From NCBI GenBank assembly GCA_012960475.1, contig DUBE01000010.1, forward strand, positions 6,606 to 42,731: 36,126 nucleotides of DNA, given 5' to 3'. The stretch is from Planctomycetota bacterium (GTDB taxonomy: Bacteria > Planctomycetota > UBA1135 > GCA-002686595). The notes beneath the pieces are model-generated. The model was not told the DNA's origin, did no database searches, and worked only from the letters and a program-made list of their open reading frames with translations. The position numbers and the translations under genes are program-made. Of the stretch, positions 10,011-16,813 are shown in pieces (the first letter of the stretch is position 1; the number at the start of each line of letters is the position of its first letter).

Positions 10011-10075
10011 TGAGCGATCGTATCGTTCATTCGCATTCGCAGTCGGTCCCCTGCCGATCGCTTTTCACCGATTGG

Positions 10076-10105
10076 TTGGCACCAAGCGACCGATCTGGCT
10101 ATCCT
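10076..10105 (+). promoter_or_regulatory. Candidate infC promoter
   Basis: TTGGCA (10076-10081) and TATCCT (10100-10105) are 18 bases apart in the gene-free stretch between aspS and infC, 65 bases before the infC start. The same TATCCT hexamer occurs in the rpmI candidate promoter and before the sugar transferase gene. Confidence 0.4.
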
Positions 10106-10169
10106 ACCCCTGCTTAATTTGTGCTCTAAGCCCTTCGCTTGAGTTCAGCGACCCAAACCAAGACCATTC

Positions 10170-11024
10170 GTGCCGAGAAGATCACGCCGCCGACCTAGGC
10201 CCGCCCCGGGCCCCTCATTTCGCCGCAACAACCGGATTCGGGTTCCCGAAGTGCGGCTCATCGATGAAGAAGGAGAGCAGGTAGGGGTGGTGCCCACGGA
10301 TGAGGCCCGCAGACGCGCCAAGGATGCGGGGCTGGATCTGGTGGAGGTGGCCCCCGAGGCACGCCCGCCGGTCTGCAAGATTCTCGACTACGGGCGCTTC
10401 AAGTACGAAGTGCAGAAGAAGGAGAAGCGTAGCAAGTCCAGCAGCAGTGCTTCGACCCTGAAGGAAATGCGCGTAAGGCCGGCAATCAGCCCCCATGACC
10501 TGGGCTATCGTCTGAAGGATGGACGCAAGTTCTTGGGGGCGGGGCACAAGGTGCTGGTGGTTTGCATGTTCCGCGGACGTCAGATGGCGCACCCTGAACA
10601 CGGGCACGATGTGATGAGAAGGGTGGCGGAGGATCTCGGGGATATCGCCCGGGTGGAGACTGCCGCCAAATTGATGGGGCGGCGCATGTCCATGTTGTTG
10701 GCGCCCACTTCCGCCGCCAAGCGGGGCGCGTCCAAGTCCAATAGGCCTCCGAAGGCGAAGAGCGCCCCCGAGGAGTCAGCCGCAGCCAAGTCCGACCTTC
10801 CCCAGGAGACGGGCCCCAGCGAGGCTCCCGTCTCTCAGCCAGAGACTGAAATGGCCCCCAAAGCCGTCTCTCAGCCAGAGACTGAAACGGCCCCCAAAGC
10901 CGTCTCGCAGCCAGAGACTGAAACGGCCCCCAAAGCCGTCTCGCAGCCAGAGACTGAAACGGCCCCCAAAGCCGTCTCGCAGCCAGAGACTGAAACGGCC
11001 CCCGAGACCGGTTCGGATTCCTGA
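10170..11024 (+). CDS. infC: Translation initiation factor IF-3 with repetitive C-terminal tail
   Basis: IF3 binds the 30S subunit and proofreads the initiator tRNA and start codon. The N-domain is seen in NRIRVPEVRLIDEEGEQVGV and DLVEVAPEARPPVCKILDYG. The C-domain is seen in KEMRVRPAISPHDL and in MFRGRQMAHPEHG through MLLAP, ending near residue 180, where ordinary IF3 stops. A further ~100 residues follow: a Lys/Pro/Ala-rich linker and five units of a 12-residue repeat (AVSQPETETAPK). Myxococcus IF3 (DsgA) also has an essential C-terminal extension, so such tails can matter. The start is taken as GTG 10170, with no clear Shine-Dalgarno. infC genes often use rare starts, so this could be off. 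It is separated from rpmI-rplT by 4 kb. Confidence 0.93.
   Translation: MPRRSRRRPRPAPGPSFRRNNRIRVPEVRLIDEEGEQVGVVPTDEARRRAKDAGLDLVEVAPEARPPVCKILDYGRFKYEVQKKEKRSKSSSSASTLKEMRVRPAISPHDLGYRLKDGRKFLGAGHKVLVVCMFRGRQMAHPEHGHDVMRRVAEDLGDIARVETAAKLMGRRMSMLLAPTSAAKRGASKSNRPPKAKSAPEESAAAKSDLPQETGPSEAPVSQPETEMAPKAVSQPETETAPKAVSQPETETAPKAVSQPETETAPKAVSQPETETAPETGSDS
10830..11009 (+). repeat. Five 36-bp tandem repeats in the 3' end of infC
   Basis: Five head-to-tail units of exactly 36 bp lie at 10830, 10866, 10902, 10938 and 10974. They are nearly identical, with a change of CTC to CTCG at the start and a diverged end in the last unit. Each begins with GTCTC and carries GAGAC 12 bases later, so every unit can also form a short RNA stem. 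The reading frame is preserved. Near-identity at DNA level suggests recent expansion or homogenisation. Confidence 0.95.
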
Positions 11025-11026
11025 GG

Positions 11027-11161
11027 ATGGCCTTGAAGGAGCGCTTGCGGGCCTCCTGGGAACTCCACCAGCCTCTCGCTAGGGGGTCGGCCGGGAGAGT
11101 GCTCTTCGCTTTCTGCCGTGCGGTGGACTGGCTCGCCCCGAGGCATTTGGAGGACGATTGA
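11027..11161 (+). CDS. Small 44-residue ORF after infC, unknown
   Basis: An ATG two bases after the infC stop opens a 44-codon ORF (MALKERLRASWELHQPLARG and onward, ending LEDD). About 80 percent of its third positions are G or C, like the neighbouring real genes. It has a basic amphipathic start and a central VLFAFCRAVDWLAP segment. I recognise no family. A GAGG directly abuts the ATG, which is too close for good initiation, but coupling to infC would not need one. It could be a small co-translated protein or a chance ORF. Confidence 0.4.
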   Translation: MALKERLRASWELHQPLARGSAGRVLFAFCRAVDWLAPRHLEDD

Positions 11162-11276
11162 GGTCCAGCTACCTCAAATCCGGGTGGTCGGATAGAATTA
11201 AGAGGGATCCTCAAGGGGGGGGTCATGCGTCCCAAGCGTGATGTCCCCGTTTTCCCGTTCATCCACAAGACCACCC

Positions 11277-13745
11277 ATGCGACACCTGATTCCCAGCTTG
11301 CTTCTATCCACCATTTCCTTGAGTGCTGCCGCTAGCGCGCAGGACGTGGTGACCTTCCCTTTTGACGCTCTCGGGGGGACTCCCCTGGTGACCGGAACCA
11401 CGGAATATCAACCCGATGCTCGGGATCTCTGGGGTCTTGTGGCTTCCAGCGACTTGATCATGCGCGATGTGCCCTTGCCCGGTTATAGCAGCGTGGAACT
11501 GGTCCTGGAACGCATCGAGGCGGATTACACCCGCTGGGGTATCCAGGTAGATGGGGTTCCGAGCTCCTATGATTCCCTCAACCAGACGATCTGGAAAGGC
11601 ACCGTGACCGGGGATTCCACTTCGGAAGTGTCTTTGATCTTGTCCTCCTATGGCTGCTATGGCTGGATCGCCACTGGTGGCGAGGTCTATCACCTGCTGC
11701 CCTTCCTGCAGCCGGGACTTGATTGGGACTCGAGTTCCGTGCGAATCGTGTCTGAGACGATCATGCGTACCACTGGCACCCCCAAGGGTGCTTTCTGTCT
11801 GGCAGACACCAGTCGGCCGATCGGCCAGCCTGGTCCTCCGACCTACAACAACCCCGTCGGTCAAACCCTGGAGTGTAAGCAGTCTGTGGAGACTGACTTC
11901 CAGTTCTACAACCAGTGGGGCAACCTGGCAGCGGCCCAGAACTACCTGACCGCGCTGCTGGGGGCTATCAGCGATCGCTACGCCACCCAGATCAATGTGG
12001 TCATCACATACCCATATCTGCAGTTCTACACCAACAGCAATGACCCCTGGACCTCACAAGGTGGCGGCCCCGGGGCAACCTTGACTGAGTTCCGCAACGC
12101 CTGGGCGGGGAATATTCCTGCTGGCGGGCATCTGGCACACTTTGTCAGCGGCGTGAACGGCGGAGGCGTGGCCTATCTGGATGTGCTCTGCAGCCAGAAC
12201 TGGGGCTTCGGTGTCAGCTTCGGAGTGGACGGTGGCGTGAACTTCCCGGTGAGTCAAGGCAACAACACATGGGACTTTGTGGTCATCGCCCATGAGACCG
12301 GGCACAACTTTGGTACTCCTCATACCCATGATTTCTGTCCCACGCCTTTGGACCGTTGCGCTCCCAGTGGCTACTTCGGCAGCTGTCAGAGCAGCCAGCA
12401 GTGCACCAATCAGGGCACGGTCATGAGCTACTGCCACTTGTGCGGCGGGGGCATGAACAACATCACCACCTTCTTCCACACCCAGGTTGAGACCCTGATG
12501 CGTAACGAGGCGGTGAATTCCTGTATCCCGGCCTGCAACGGCTGCGGTGGCGGGGGAGGCTGCAACGATGACAGCCACGAGCCCAATGGCAACTGCGCCG
12601 AAGCGGTCACGCGCGGCGTTGGAACCACTACTGGCCTTGTGGTAGATGGATCGGATCGAGATTTCTGGCACGTGGATGTGCCCGCGGGCTCCACCTTGAC
12701 CATTGACCTGACCTTCACCCACTCCAATGGGAACATCAACACGTTCCTCTACGATAACTGCTTCGGTAATGCCGGTAGTGGGACATCGAGCAACAACAAC
12801 GAGCAGGTAACTTGGACAAACACAGCCAACAATACTGTCCCGATCTATGTGGATGTGTTCCTGGCTTCGGGTACGGGCTGTAACCAGTACGAGCTTGGAG
12901 TCGGTATTGCGTCGGATCCCTGCAATCAGCCAGATGACGCCTATGAGGACAATGACAGTTGTGCCCAAGCGGTGGCCTGGGCCAATGGGATTGAATTGAG
13001 CATGTTCGTTTCCATGACGGATAAGGACTACTTCAGCTTCTGTGTGGCCGATGGCGGGACCTTTGATCTGAACCTGTTCTTCGACACCAACACCGCAGAC
13101 ATCGATGCCTATCTCTACACGGCTGCCGGTTGTGATGGACTTCCCGTGGCTCAAGCCAGCACTACCAGCAACAACGAGAGCTTGAGTTGGACAAACTCCA
13201 CTGGCAGCGATGCAGAGATGATTCTCAAGGTCGAGGTTTGGAGTCTGAGTGTTGGTCTTTGCAACGACTATGTCATGCAGACCACCGGAATCGGCGGCAC
13301 CTGCGGAGGAGGCGGAGGCCCTGGGGCCATCGGCAGCCGCTATTGCGATCCGGCGGTTGGCAACTCCTCTGGTCTCCCCGGGCGCATCGACGCCACGGGT
13401 CAACTGGATGTGTTTGCCAATGATCTGACTCTGACGGCAAGTCAATTGCCCACGAACCAGTTCGGCTACTTCCTGGCATCCATGACACCGGCGGCGATCT
13501 CTGGTCCGGGCGGCTCCATGGGAGTCCTTTGTGTGGGCGGTAGCATTGCCCGCTTTGTCACCCAGCTGGGCAACACCGGTGCTTCTGGCCAACTGCAGGC
13601 GGTGATTGACTTGACCATGGTGCCTGCCAACCCCATGCATTCGATTGCTCCTGGCGAGACCTGGAACTTCACCAGTTGGTTCCGGGACGTGCTGTTGATT
13701 CAGACCTCCAACTTCACCGACGGGGTTCGAATCACCTTCCAGTAG
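11277..13745 (+). CDS. Secreted metzincin (M12-like) metalloprotease with PPC domains
   Basis: This is a predicted secreted zinc protease. From ATG 11277 it begins with a clean signal peptide (MRHLIPSLLLSTISLSAAASA, cut before QD). In-frame starts at 11238 and 11241 would put 12-13 residues before it. The catalytic motif HETGHNFGTPH is at about residues 339-349, with zinc ligands H339, H343 and H349 and general base E340. The Met-turn VMSYCH follows near residue 382. Cys-rich Gly loops separate two pre-peptidase C-terminal (PPC-like) beta domains (about 432-545 and 552-670), each opening with an E-D/E-P-N type motif. A final ~139-residue domain starts at IGSRYCDPAVGNSSGLPG. It lies between infC and rpmI, on the same strand as both, and is followed directly by a palindrome cluster. 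Confidence 0.85.
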   Translation: MRHLIPSLLLSTISLSAAASAQDVVTFPFDALGGTPLVTGTTEYQPDARDLWGLVASSDLIMRDVPLPGYSSVELVLERIEADYTRWGIQVDGVPSSYDSLNQTIWKGTVTGDSTSEVSLILSSYGCYGWIATGGEVYHLLPFLQPGLDWDSSSVRIVSETIMRTTGTPKGAFCLADTSRPIGQPGPPTYNNPVGQTLECKQSVETDFQFYNQWGNLAAAQNYLTALLGAISDRYATQINVVITYPYLQFYTNSNDPWTSQGGGPGATLTEFRNAWAGNIPAGGHLAHFVSGVNGGGVAYLDVLCSQNWGFGVSFGVDGGVNFPVSQGNNTWDFVVIAHETGHNFGTPHTHDFCPTPLDRCAPSGYFGSCQSSQQCTNQGTVMSYCHLCGGGMNNITTFFHTQVETLMRNEAVNSCIPACNGCGGGGGCNDDSHEPNGNCAEAVTRGVGTTTGLVVDGSDRDFWHVDVPAGSTLTIDLTFTHSNGNINTFLYDNCFGNAGSGTSSNNNEQVTWTNTANNTVPIYVDVFLASGTGCNQYELGVGIASDPCNQPDDAYEDNDSCAQAVAWANGIELSMFVSMTDKDYFSFCVADGGTFDLNLFFDTNTADIDAYLYTAAGCDGLPVAQASTTSNNESLSWTNSTGSDAEMILKVEVWSLSVGLCNDYVMQTTGIGGTCGGGGGPGAIGSRYCDPAVGNSSGLPGRIDATGQLDVFANDLTLTASQLPTNQFGYFLASMTPAAISGPGGSMGVLCVGGSIARFVTQLGNTGASGQLQAVIDLTMVPANPMHSIAPGETWNFTSWFRDVLLIQTSNFTDGVRITFQ

Positions 13746-13750
13746 GATCG

Positions 13751-13844
13751 TACCAGCGGACCGGACCCATACGGTGTCTGACACCGTATGGGTCATAAAA
13801 GCGCTGAAGGGTGTCAGACACCGTATGGGTCCGGTCCGCTGGTA
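13751..13844. repeat. REP-like palindrome pair A (perfect 35-bp inverted repeat)
   Basis: The 35 bases 13751-13785 are the exact reverse complement of 13810-13844, around a 24-base spacer. Each arm contains the core GGTGTCTGACACC (or its complement, with A at the centre). The left copy at 13765-13795 is itself a perfect 31-bp palindrome: 15-base arms GACCCATACGGTGTC and their complement, with one central base. The spacer holds AAAAGCGCTGA, which is also found in cluster B. It begins six bases after the protease stop. No target duplication is visible at the edges. The form resembles a REP/BIME pair. Confidence 0.9.
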
Positions 13845-13897
13845 TTCATCCTTGACGGAAGCCTCAGGGGGGGGGCTAACATGGGCGTGATCCCAAT

Positions 13898-14770
13898 GTG
13901 TCCAGCTTCGTTGCCCATCTCACGTCCGTCGTGGTCCGGGCGGCCCCTGCCCACCGGCTGGTGTGGGCTGAACCAATTGGAAGTGCTTTTCTGTCACTAT
14001 TTTCAAAGCGAGCGGTCTTGATCCTTGGCGCACCTCTACTCGTGGGCGTTATCGCGTTCCTGATCATTCAAGGCGATGAGCCTGAAAATGAGGAGATTCA
14101 CTTGGGCTCCATTCCGGAAGGGGATGGCGGTGCGCCCAGTGGCGAGGATCCCGCACTTGGGACGCCACGGGAGGCTGTTCTCTCCGTTGAGGAAGTGGTT
14201 GAAGTGCCCGTTCCGAAGGAGGATGCCGGATCAGACCTCGCGGATCCATTTGCCAACTTCAAGGAGACCGGTGATCTCTATCCCCTTCCATGGGGGGAAG
14301 AGCCGCCCCCCTGGCCCGAGCATGAGAGAGGAGAACTGGAGGAAAAGTACAAGGACGCAACTCTTGAGGAATTGAAGGCAGCCTATGAGCGCACTGGCTT
14401 AGAGGGGCAGGGAGCCCTCGTGGTGGAGCTCGCGCGCAAGCGAGAGGCGGGGGAGTATGAGCTGTGGCCCATGCACTTTGAACTCGATGAAAACGGAGAA
14501 AAAATCTATCAAGGCATGAACCTGAGCTTCAAGAGTAGGGCTCCGTTCTACACCACGCGTGTTGGACCGGGGCCAGATGGCGAACAAATGGTCCAGTTCA
14601 TCTGGGCAGAGCCACACAAGAACAGGGACGCATACCTCGCTTTTTCTGAGCACTTCTATTTGAATCGGCGTATTACTCAAGTCACGGGATTCGCGCCTCA
14701 GAACAACATTGCCTGGGAGAAGTTGGGGACCTTCGAGCAGCTCTTTGGGGGCACGACAGTGGGGTTTTGA
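13898..14770 (+). CDS. Single-pass membrane-anchored protein, unknown
   Basis: I do not recognise this protein. The GTG start at 13898 gives 290 residues. A basic N-terminus leads to one hydrophobic segment at about residues 40-59 (VLILGAPLLVGVIAFLIIQG). An acidic, Pro-rich, low-complexity linker (about 60-135) follows, then a globular C-terminal part with many aromatic residues (LWPMHFELDENGEKIYQG, FYTTRVGPG, AYLAFSEHFYLNRRITQVTG). The layout suggests a signal-anchored protein with its C-domain outside the membrane. It lies between two palindrome clusters in the block that separates infC from rpmI. The start is uncertain, as no Shine-Dalgarno is clear. Confidence 0.65.
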   Translation: MSSFVAHLTSVVVRAAPAHRLVWAEPIGSAFLSLFSKRAVLILGAPLLVGVIAFLIIQGDEPENEEIHLGSIPEGDGGAPSGEDPALGTPREAVLSVEEVVEVPVPKEDAGSDLADPFANFKETGDLYPLPWGEEPPPWPEHERGELEEKYKDATLEELKAAYERTGLEGQGALVVELARKREAGEYELWPMHFELDENGEKIYQGMNLSFKSRAPFYTTRVGPGPDGEQMVQFIWAEPHKNRDAYLAFSEHFYLNRRITQVTGFAPQNNIAWEKLGTFEQLFGGTTVGF

Positions 14771-14784
14771 CCCGATTTCTCTAT

Positions 14785-14900
14785 GACCCATACGGTGTCG
14801 ACCCATTCGGTGTCTGACACCCTATGGCCGAAAATTGACCCATACGGTGTCAGACACCGTATGGCCGAAAAAGCGCTGAGTGGTGTCTGACACCGTATGG
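14785..14900. repeat. REP-like palindrome cluster B (several copies)
   Basis: The half-unit GACCCATACGGTGTC is at 14785-14799. A variant full palindrome follows at 14800-14829 (GACCCATTCGGTGTC then TGACACCCTATGGCC). A second copy is at 14837-14866 with the opposite central base, and a third core plus right arm at 14882-14900. The string ATGGCCGAAAA follows two of the copies, and AAAAGCGCTGA links the last two, as in cluster A. The cluster starts 14 bases after the stop of the membrane protein and ends about 46 bases before the rpmI promoter candidate. Confidence 0.9.
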
Positions 14901-14946
14901 GCCATGCCTCCAGCCCACGGGAAAAGGAGAAAACGGGGCTTGGGGC

Positions 14947-14974
14947 TTGCCCTGGGGGGCAGAAGCGCTATCCT
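14947..14974 (+). promoter_or_regulatory. Candidate rpmI-rplT promoter
   Basis: TTGCCC (14947-14952) and TATCCT (14969-14974) are 16 bases apart. They would give a leader of roughly 90 bases before rpmI. The leader has a perfect GCCCGG-CTTT-CCGGGC hairpin at 14987-15002 and further GC-rich inverted segments. This is where an L20-binding operator would be expected by analogy with E. coli. Confidence 0.4.
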
Positions 14975-15072
14975 GTTGCGCTCCAAGCCCGGCTTTCCGG
15001 GCCCCTGCAAGCGGCGGCATGCCAGCGAACAGGGTTTCGTTATTGGCCCAACAGGCCTCACGAGGACGTCCC

Positions 15073-15270
15073 ATGCCCAAAATGAAATCAAAAGGAGCCG
15101 TCAAGAAACGGTTTCGTCGGACCAAGTCCGGCAAGCTCAAGTCGAATCGCCCTCATCGCGGGCACATGCACGCAATTCGCAGCGCGGGAGCCAAGCGCGC
15201 CAAGCGCAAAGCGATCATCACCACTGGCACCTGGGCAAAGTTGCTGCAACGCATGATGGGGGGACGCTGA
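15073..15270 (+). CDS. rpmI: 50S ribosomal protein L35
   Basis: This is a 65-residue, very basic ribosomal protein. It begins MPKMKSKGAVKKRFRRTKSG and continues with the conserved N-R-P-H-R-G-H segment found in L35. ATG 15073 is preceded by GAGGA at 15062-15066 with six bases of spacing. An open frame extends upstream but without similarity. It ends one base before the rplT start, so the two are coupled. Its usual upstream partner infC is 4 kb away. Confidence 0.96.
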   Translation: MPKMKSKGAVKKRFRRTKSGKLKSNRPHRGHMHAIRSAGAKRAKRKAIITTGTWAKLLQRMMGGR

Positions 15271-15271
15271 G

Positions 15272-15631
15272 ATGGTGCGCGTAACCTATGGCGCACCCCG
15301 CGCCCGTAAGAAGGCCCGTTTCTTCAAGCAAGCCCGTGGCTACCGAGGCGGCCGCAGCAAGCTCTGGCGCACCGTGCGCGAAGCGCTGATGCGCTCCTGG
15401 GCTTTCGCCTATCGTGACCGGCGCCAGAAGAAGCGTCAGTTCCGCCGTCTATGGGTGGTCCGTATCAATGCGGCCGCCCGCCAGAACGGCACCAACTACT
15501 CCCGGTTCATGAACGGGCTCAAGCAAGCTGGCATTGAGTTGAATCGCAAGCAGCTTTCTGAGTTGGCGATCCACGACCCTGCTGCCTTCAGCGAGCTGGC
15601 AGAGGCCGCTAGCGCTGCCCGTAGCGCCTGA
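15272..15631 (+). CDS. rplT: 50S ribosomal protein L20
   Basis: L20 is an early 23S-binding assembly protein and, in E. coli and Bacillus, the repressor of its own operon. The 119-residue product shows the long basic N-terminal helix (RARKKARFFKQARGYRGGRS) and the globular half with RRLWVVRINAAARQNGTNYS, both diagnostic. It lies one base after rpmI. A strong hairpin 43 bases after the stop separates it from pheS. Confidence 0.97.
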   Translation: MVRVTYGAPRARKKARFFKQARGYRGGRSKLWRTVREALMRSWAFAYRDRRQKKRQFRRLWVVRINAAARQNGTNYSRFMNGLKQAGIELNRKQLSELAIHDPAAFSELAEAASAARSA

Positions 15632-15640
15632 GGCAAGACT

Positions 15641-15709
15641 GCGGACCAGATAAACTCCTTGCACCATCAAGCACAACCCCGCGGACCAGCCTGGTCCGCG
15701 GGGTTGTTT
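15641..15709 (+). terminator. Terminator or attenuator between rplT and pheS
   Basis: AACCCCGCGGACCAG (15675-15689) pairs perfectly with CTGGTCCGCGGGGTT (15691-15705), followed by a short T-rich tail (gttt). The nine bases GCGGACCAG of the left arm occur a second time at 15641-15649, ten bases after the rplT stop, and can pair with the same right arm. The terminator itself is clear. The switch is an inference. Confidence 0.7.
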
Positions 15710-15790
15710 GCACATGGGGATTGAGTGCCCTCGGGGATGTATTTGTGGCTTCGGGCATCAGTTCCCTCTAAGCTCTCCTAAACTCCTCCC

Positions 15791-16813
15791 GTGGACAAGC
15801 AAACCAACCTTGAGAACGCCCAGGCGCGCATTGCCGAGGCTTCTGACCAGGCGGTCCTGGCTGACCTGGAGCGCGAGCTGCTGGGCAGGGATGGCTTGCT
15901 GGGGCAGCAGCTCAAGGAGATTCCCAGTCTACCGCCCCCCGAACGGGGCCCCGCCGGGCGCGCCGCCAATGAACTCAAGGCTGCCTTGACCGCCGGCTTG
16001 CTGGCCCGTGCTGCCGAACTTGCCGAGACTGACCTCGCCGCTGACCGCGAAGGCATTGGCTTCGACGCTACCCTGCCAGCGCCCCCGGTGGAGCGCGGAT
16101 CCCTGCATCCGATCACCAAAGTGACCCGCAAGTTGGTGCAGATATTCAGTTCCATGGGCTACCACATCCTGGACGGGCCAGAGGTGGAGCTTGACTGGTA
16201 CAACTTCGAAGCGCTCAACATCCCGGCTGATCATCCGGCCAGGGATTCTCAGGACACTTTCTATTGCGACGAACAAGGCCGCCTGGTCTTGCGCACGCAC
16301 ACTTCACCGGTGCAGGTGCGTGCAATGGAGCGCATGGCCCCGCCATTTCGCCTGGTTTGTCCTGGCAAGGTTTTTCGTCACGAGAACACCGACGCAACCC
16401 ATGAACATACCTTCCATCAAATGGAAGGCCTGGTGGTGGGCAAAGACATTTCCGTGGGGCACCTGGTGGGCACCATGAAGACCCTGCTGCGCGGGATCTT
16501 TGGCAAGGAGATCGACGTGCGCTTGCGGCCAGGACACTTCCCCTTTGTGGAACCGGGGTTTGAGCTGGACGCGCGTTGTGTGTTCTGCGAGTCCGGTTGC
16601 CGGGTCTGCAAGGGCACCTGTTGGATCGAGTTGTTGCCCTGCGGCCTGGTGCATCCCAAGGTGCTGGAAGCCGCTGGTATCGATTCCAGTGAGTGGAGCG
16701 GTTTCGCCTTTGGCCTGGGCCTCTCGCGGCTGGCGATGCTCTCCCACGGCATCGATGATGTGCGCCATCTCTTGGGCGGAGACCTGCGGTTTCTGGAGCA
16801 GTTCTCATGCTGA
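15791..16813 (+). CDS. pheS: Phenylalanyl-tRNA synthetase alpha subunit
   Basis: This is the catalytic subunit of the alpha2-beta2 enzyme that charges tRNA-Phe. A short N-terminal coiled coil (residues 5-85) precedes the class II core. Visible landmarks are GSLHPITKV (103-111), LRTHTSPVQ (167-175), motif 2 with FRHENTDATHEHTFHQ (195-210) and motif 3 FAFGLGLSRLAML (305-317). A Cys cluster at 263, 266, 270 and 273 (CVFCESGCRVC) lies before the conserved ELLPCGLVHP and may bind zinc, as in many PheS proteins. The start is GTG 15791. The stop overlaps the pheT start by seven bases. Confidence 0.96.
   Translation: MDKQTNLENAQARIAEASDQAVLADLERELLGRDGLLGQQLKEIPSLPPPERGPAGRAANELKAALTAGLLARAAELAETDLAADREGIGFDATLPAPPVERGSLHPITKVTRKLVQIFSSMGYHILDGPEVELDWYNFEALNIPADHPARDSQDTFYCDEQGRLVLRTHTSPVQVRAMERMAPPFRLVCPGKVFRHENTDATHEHTFHQMEGLVVGKDISVGHLVGTMKTLLRGIFGKEIDVRLRPGHFPFVEPGFELDARCVFCESGCRVCKGTCWIELLPCGLVHPKVLEAAGIDSSEWSGFAFGLGLSRLAMLSHGIDDVRHLLGGDLRFLEQFSC

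Noticed and set aside
10830..11009. CRISPR array from five 36-bp repeats
   Set aside because: The units are directly tandem with no spacers, keep the infC reading frame and code for a repeated peptide. There are no cas genes nearby.
12054..13796. Minus-strand ORF of 580 codons opposite the metalloprotease
   Set aside because: It lies opposite a gene with a signal peptide, an intact HEXXH site and recognisable domains. The antisense product shows no motif.
13751..14900. Insertion sequence or complete transposon
   Set aside because: There is no transposase or integrase gene and no target-site duplication. The palindromes are short intergenic units, better described as REP-like.
15641..15709. 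T-box riboswitch before pheS
   Set aside because: I see no T-box consensus and no specifier stem. Only a terminator with a duplicated arm is present.
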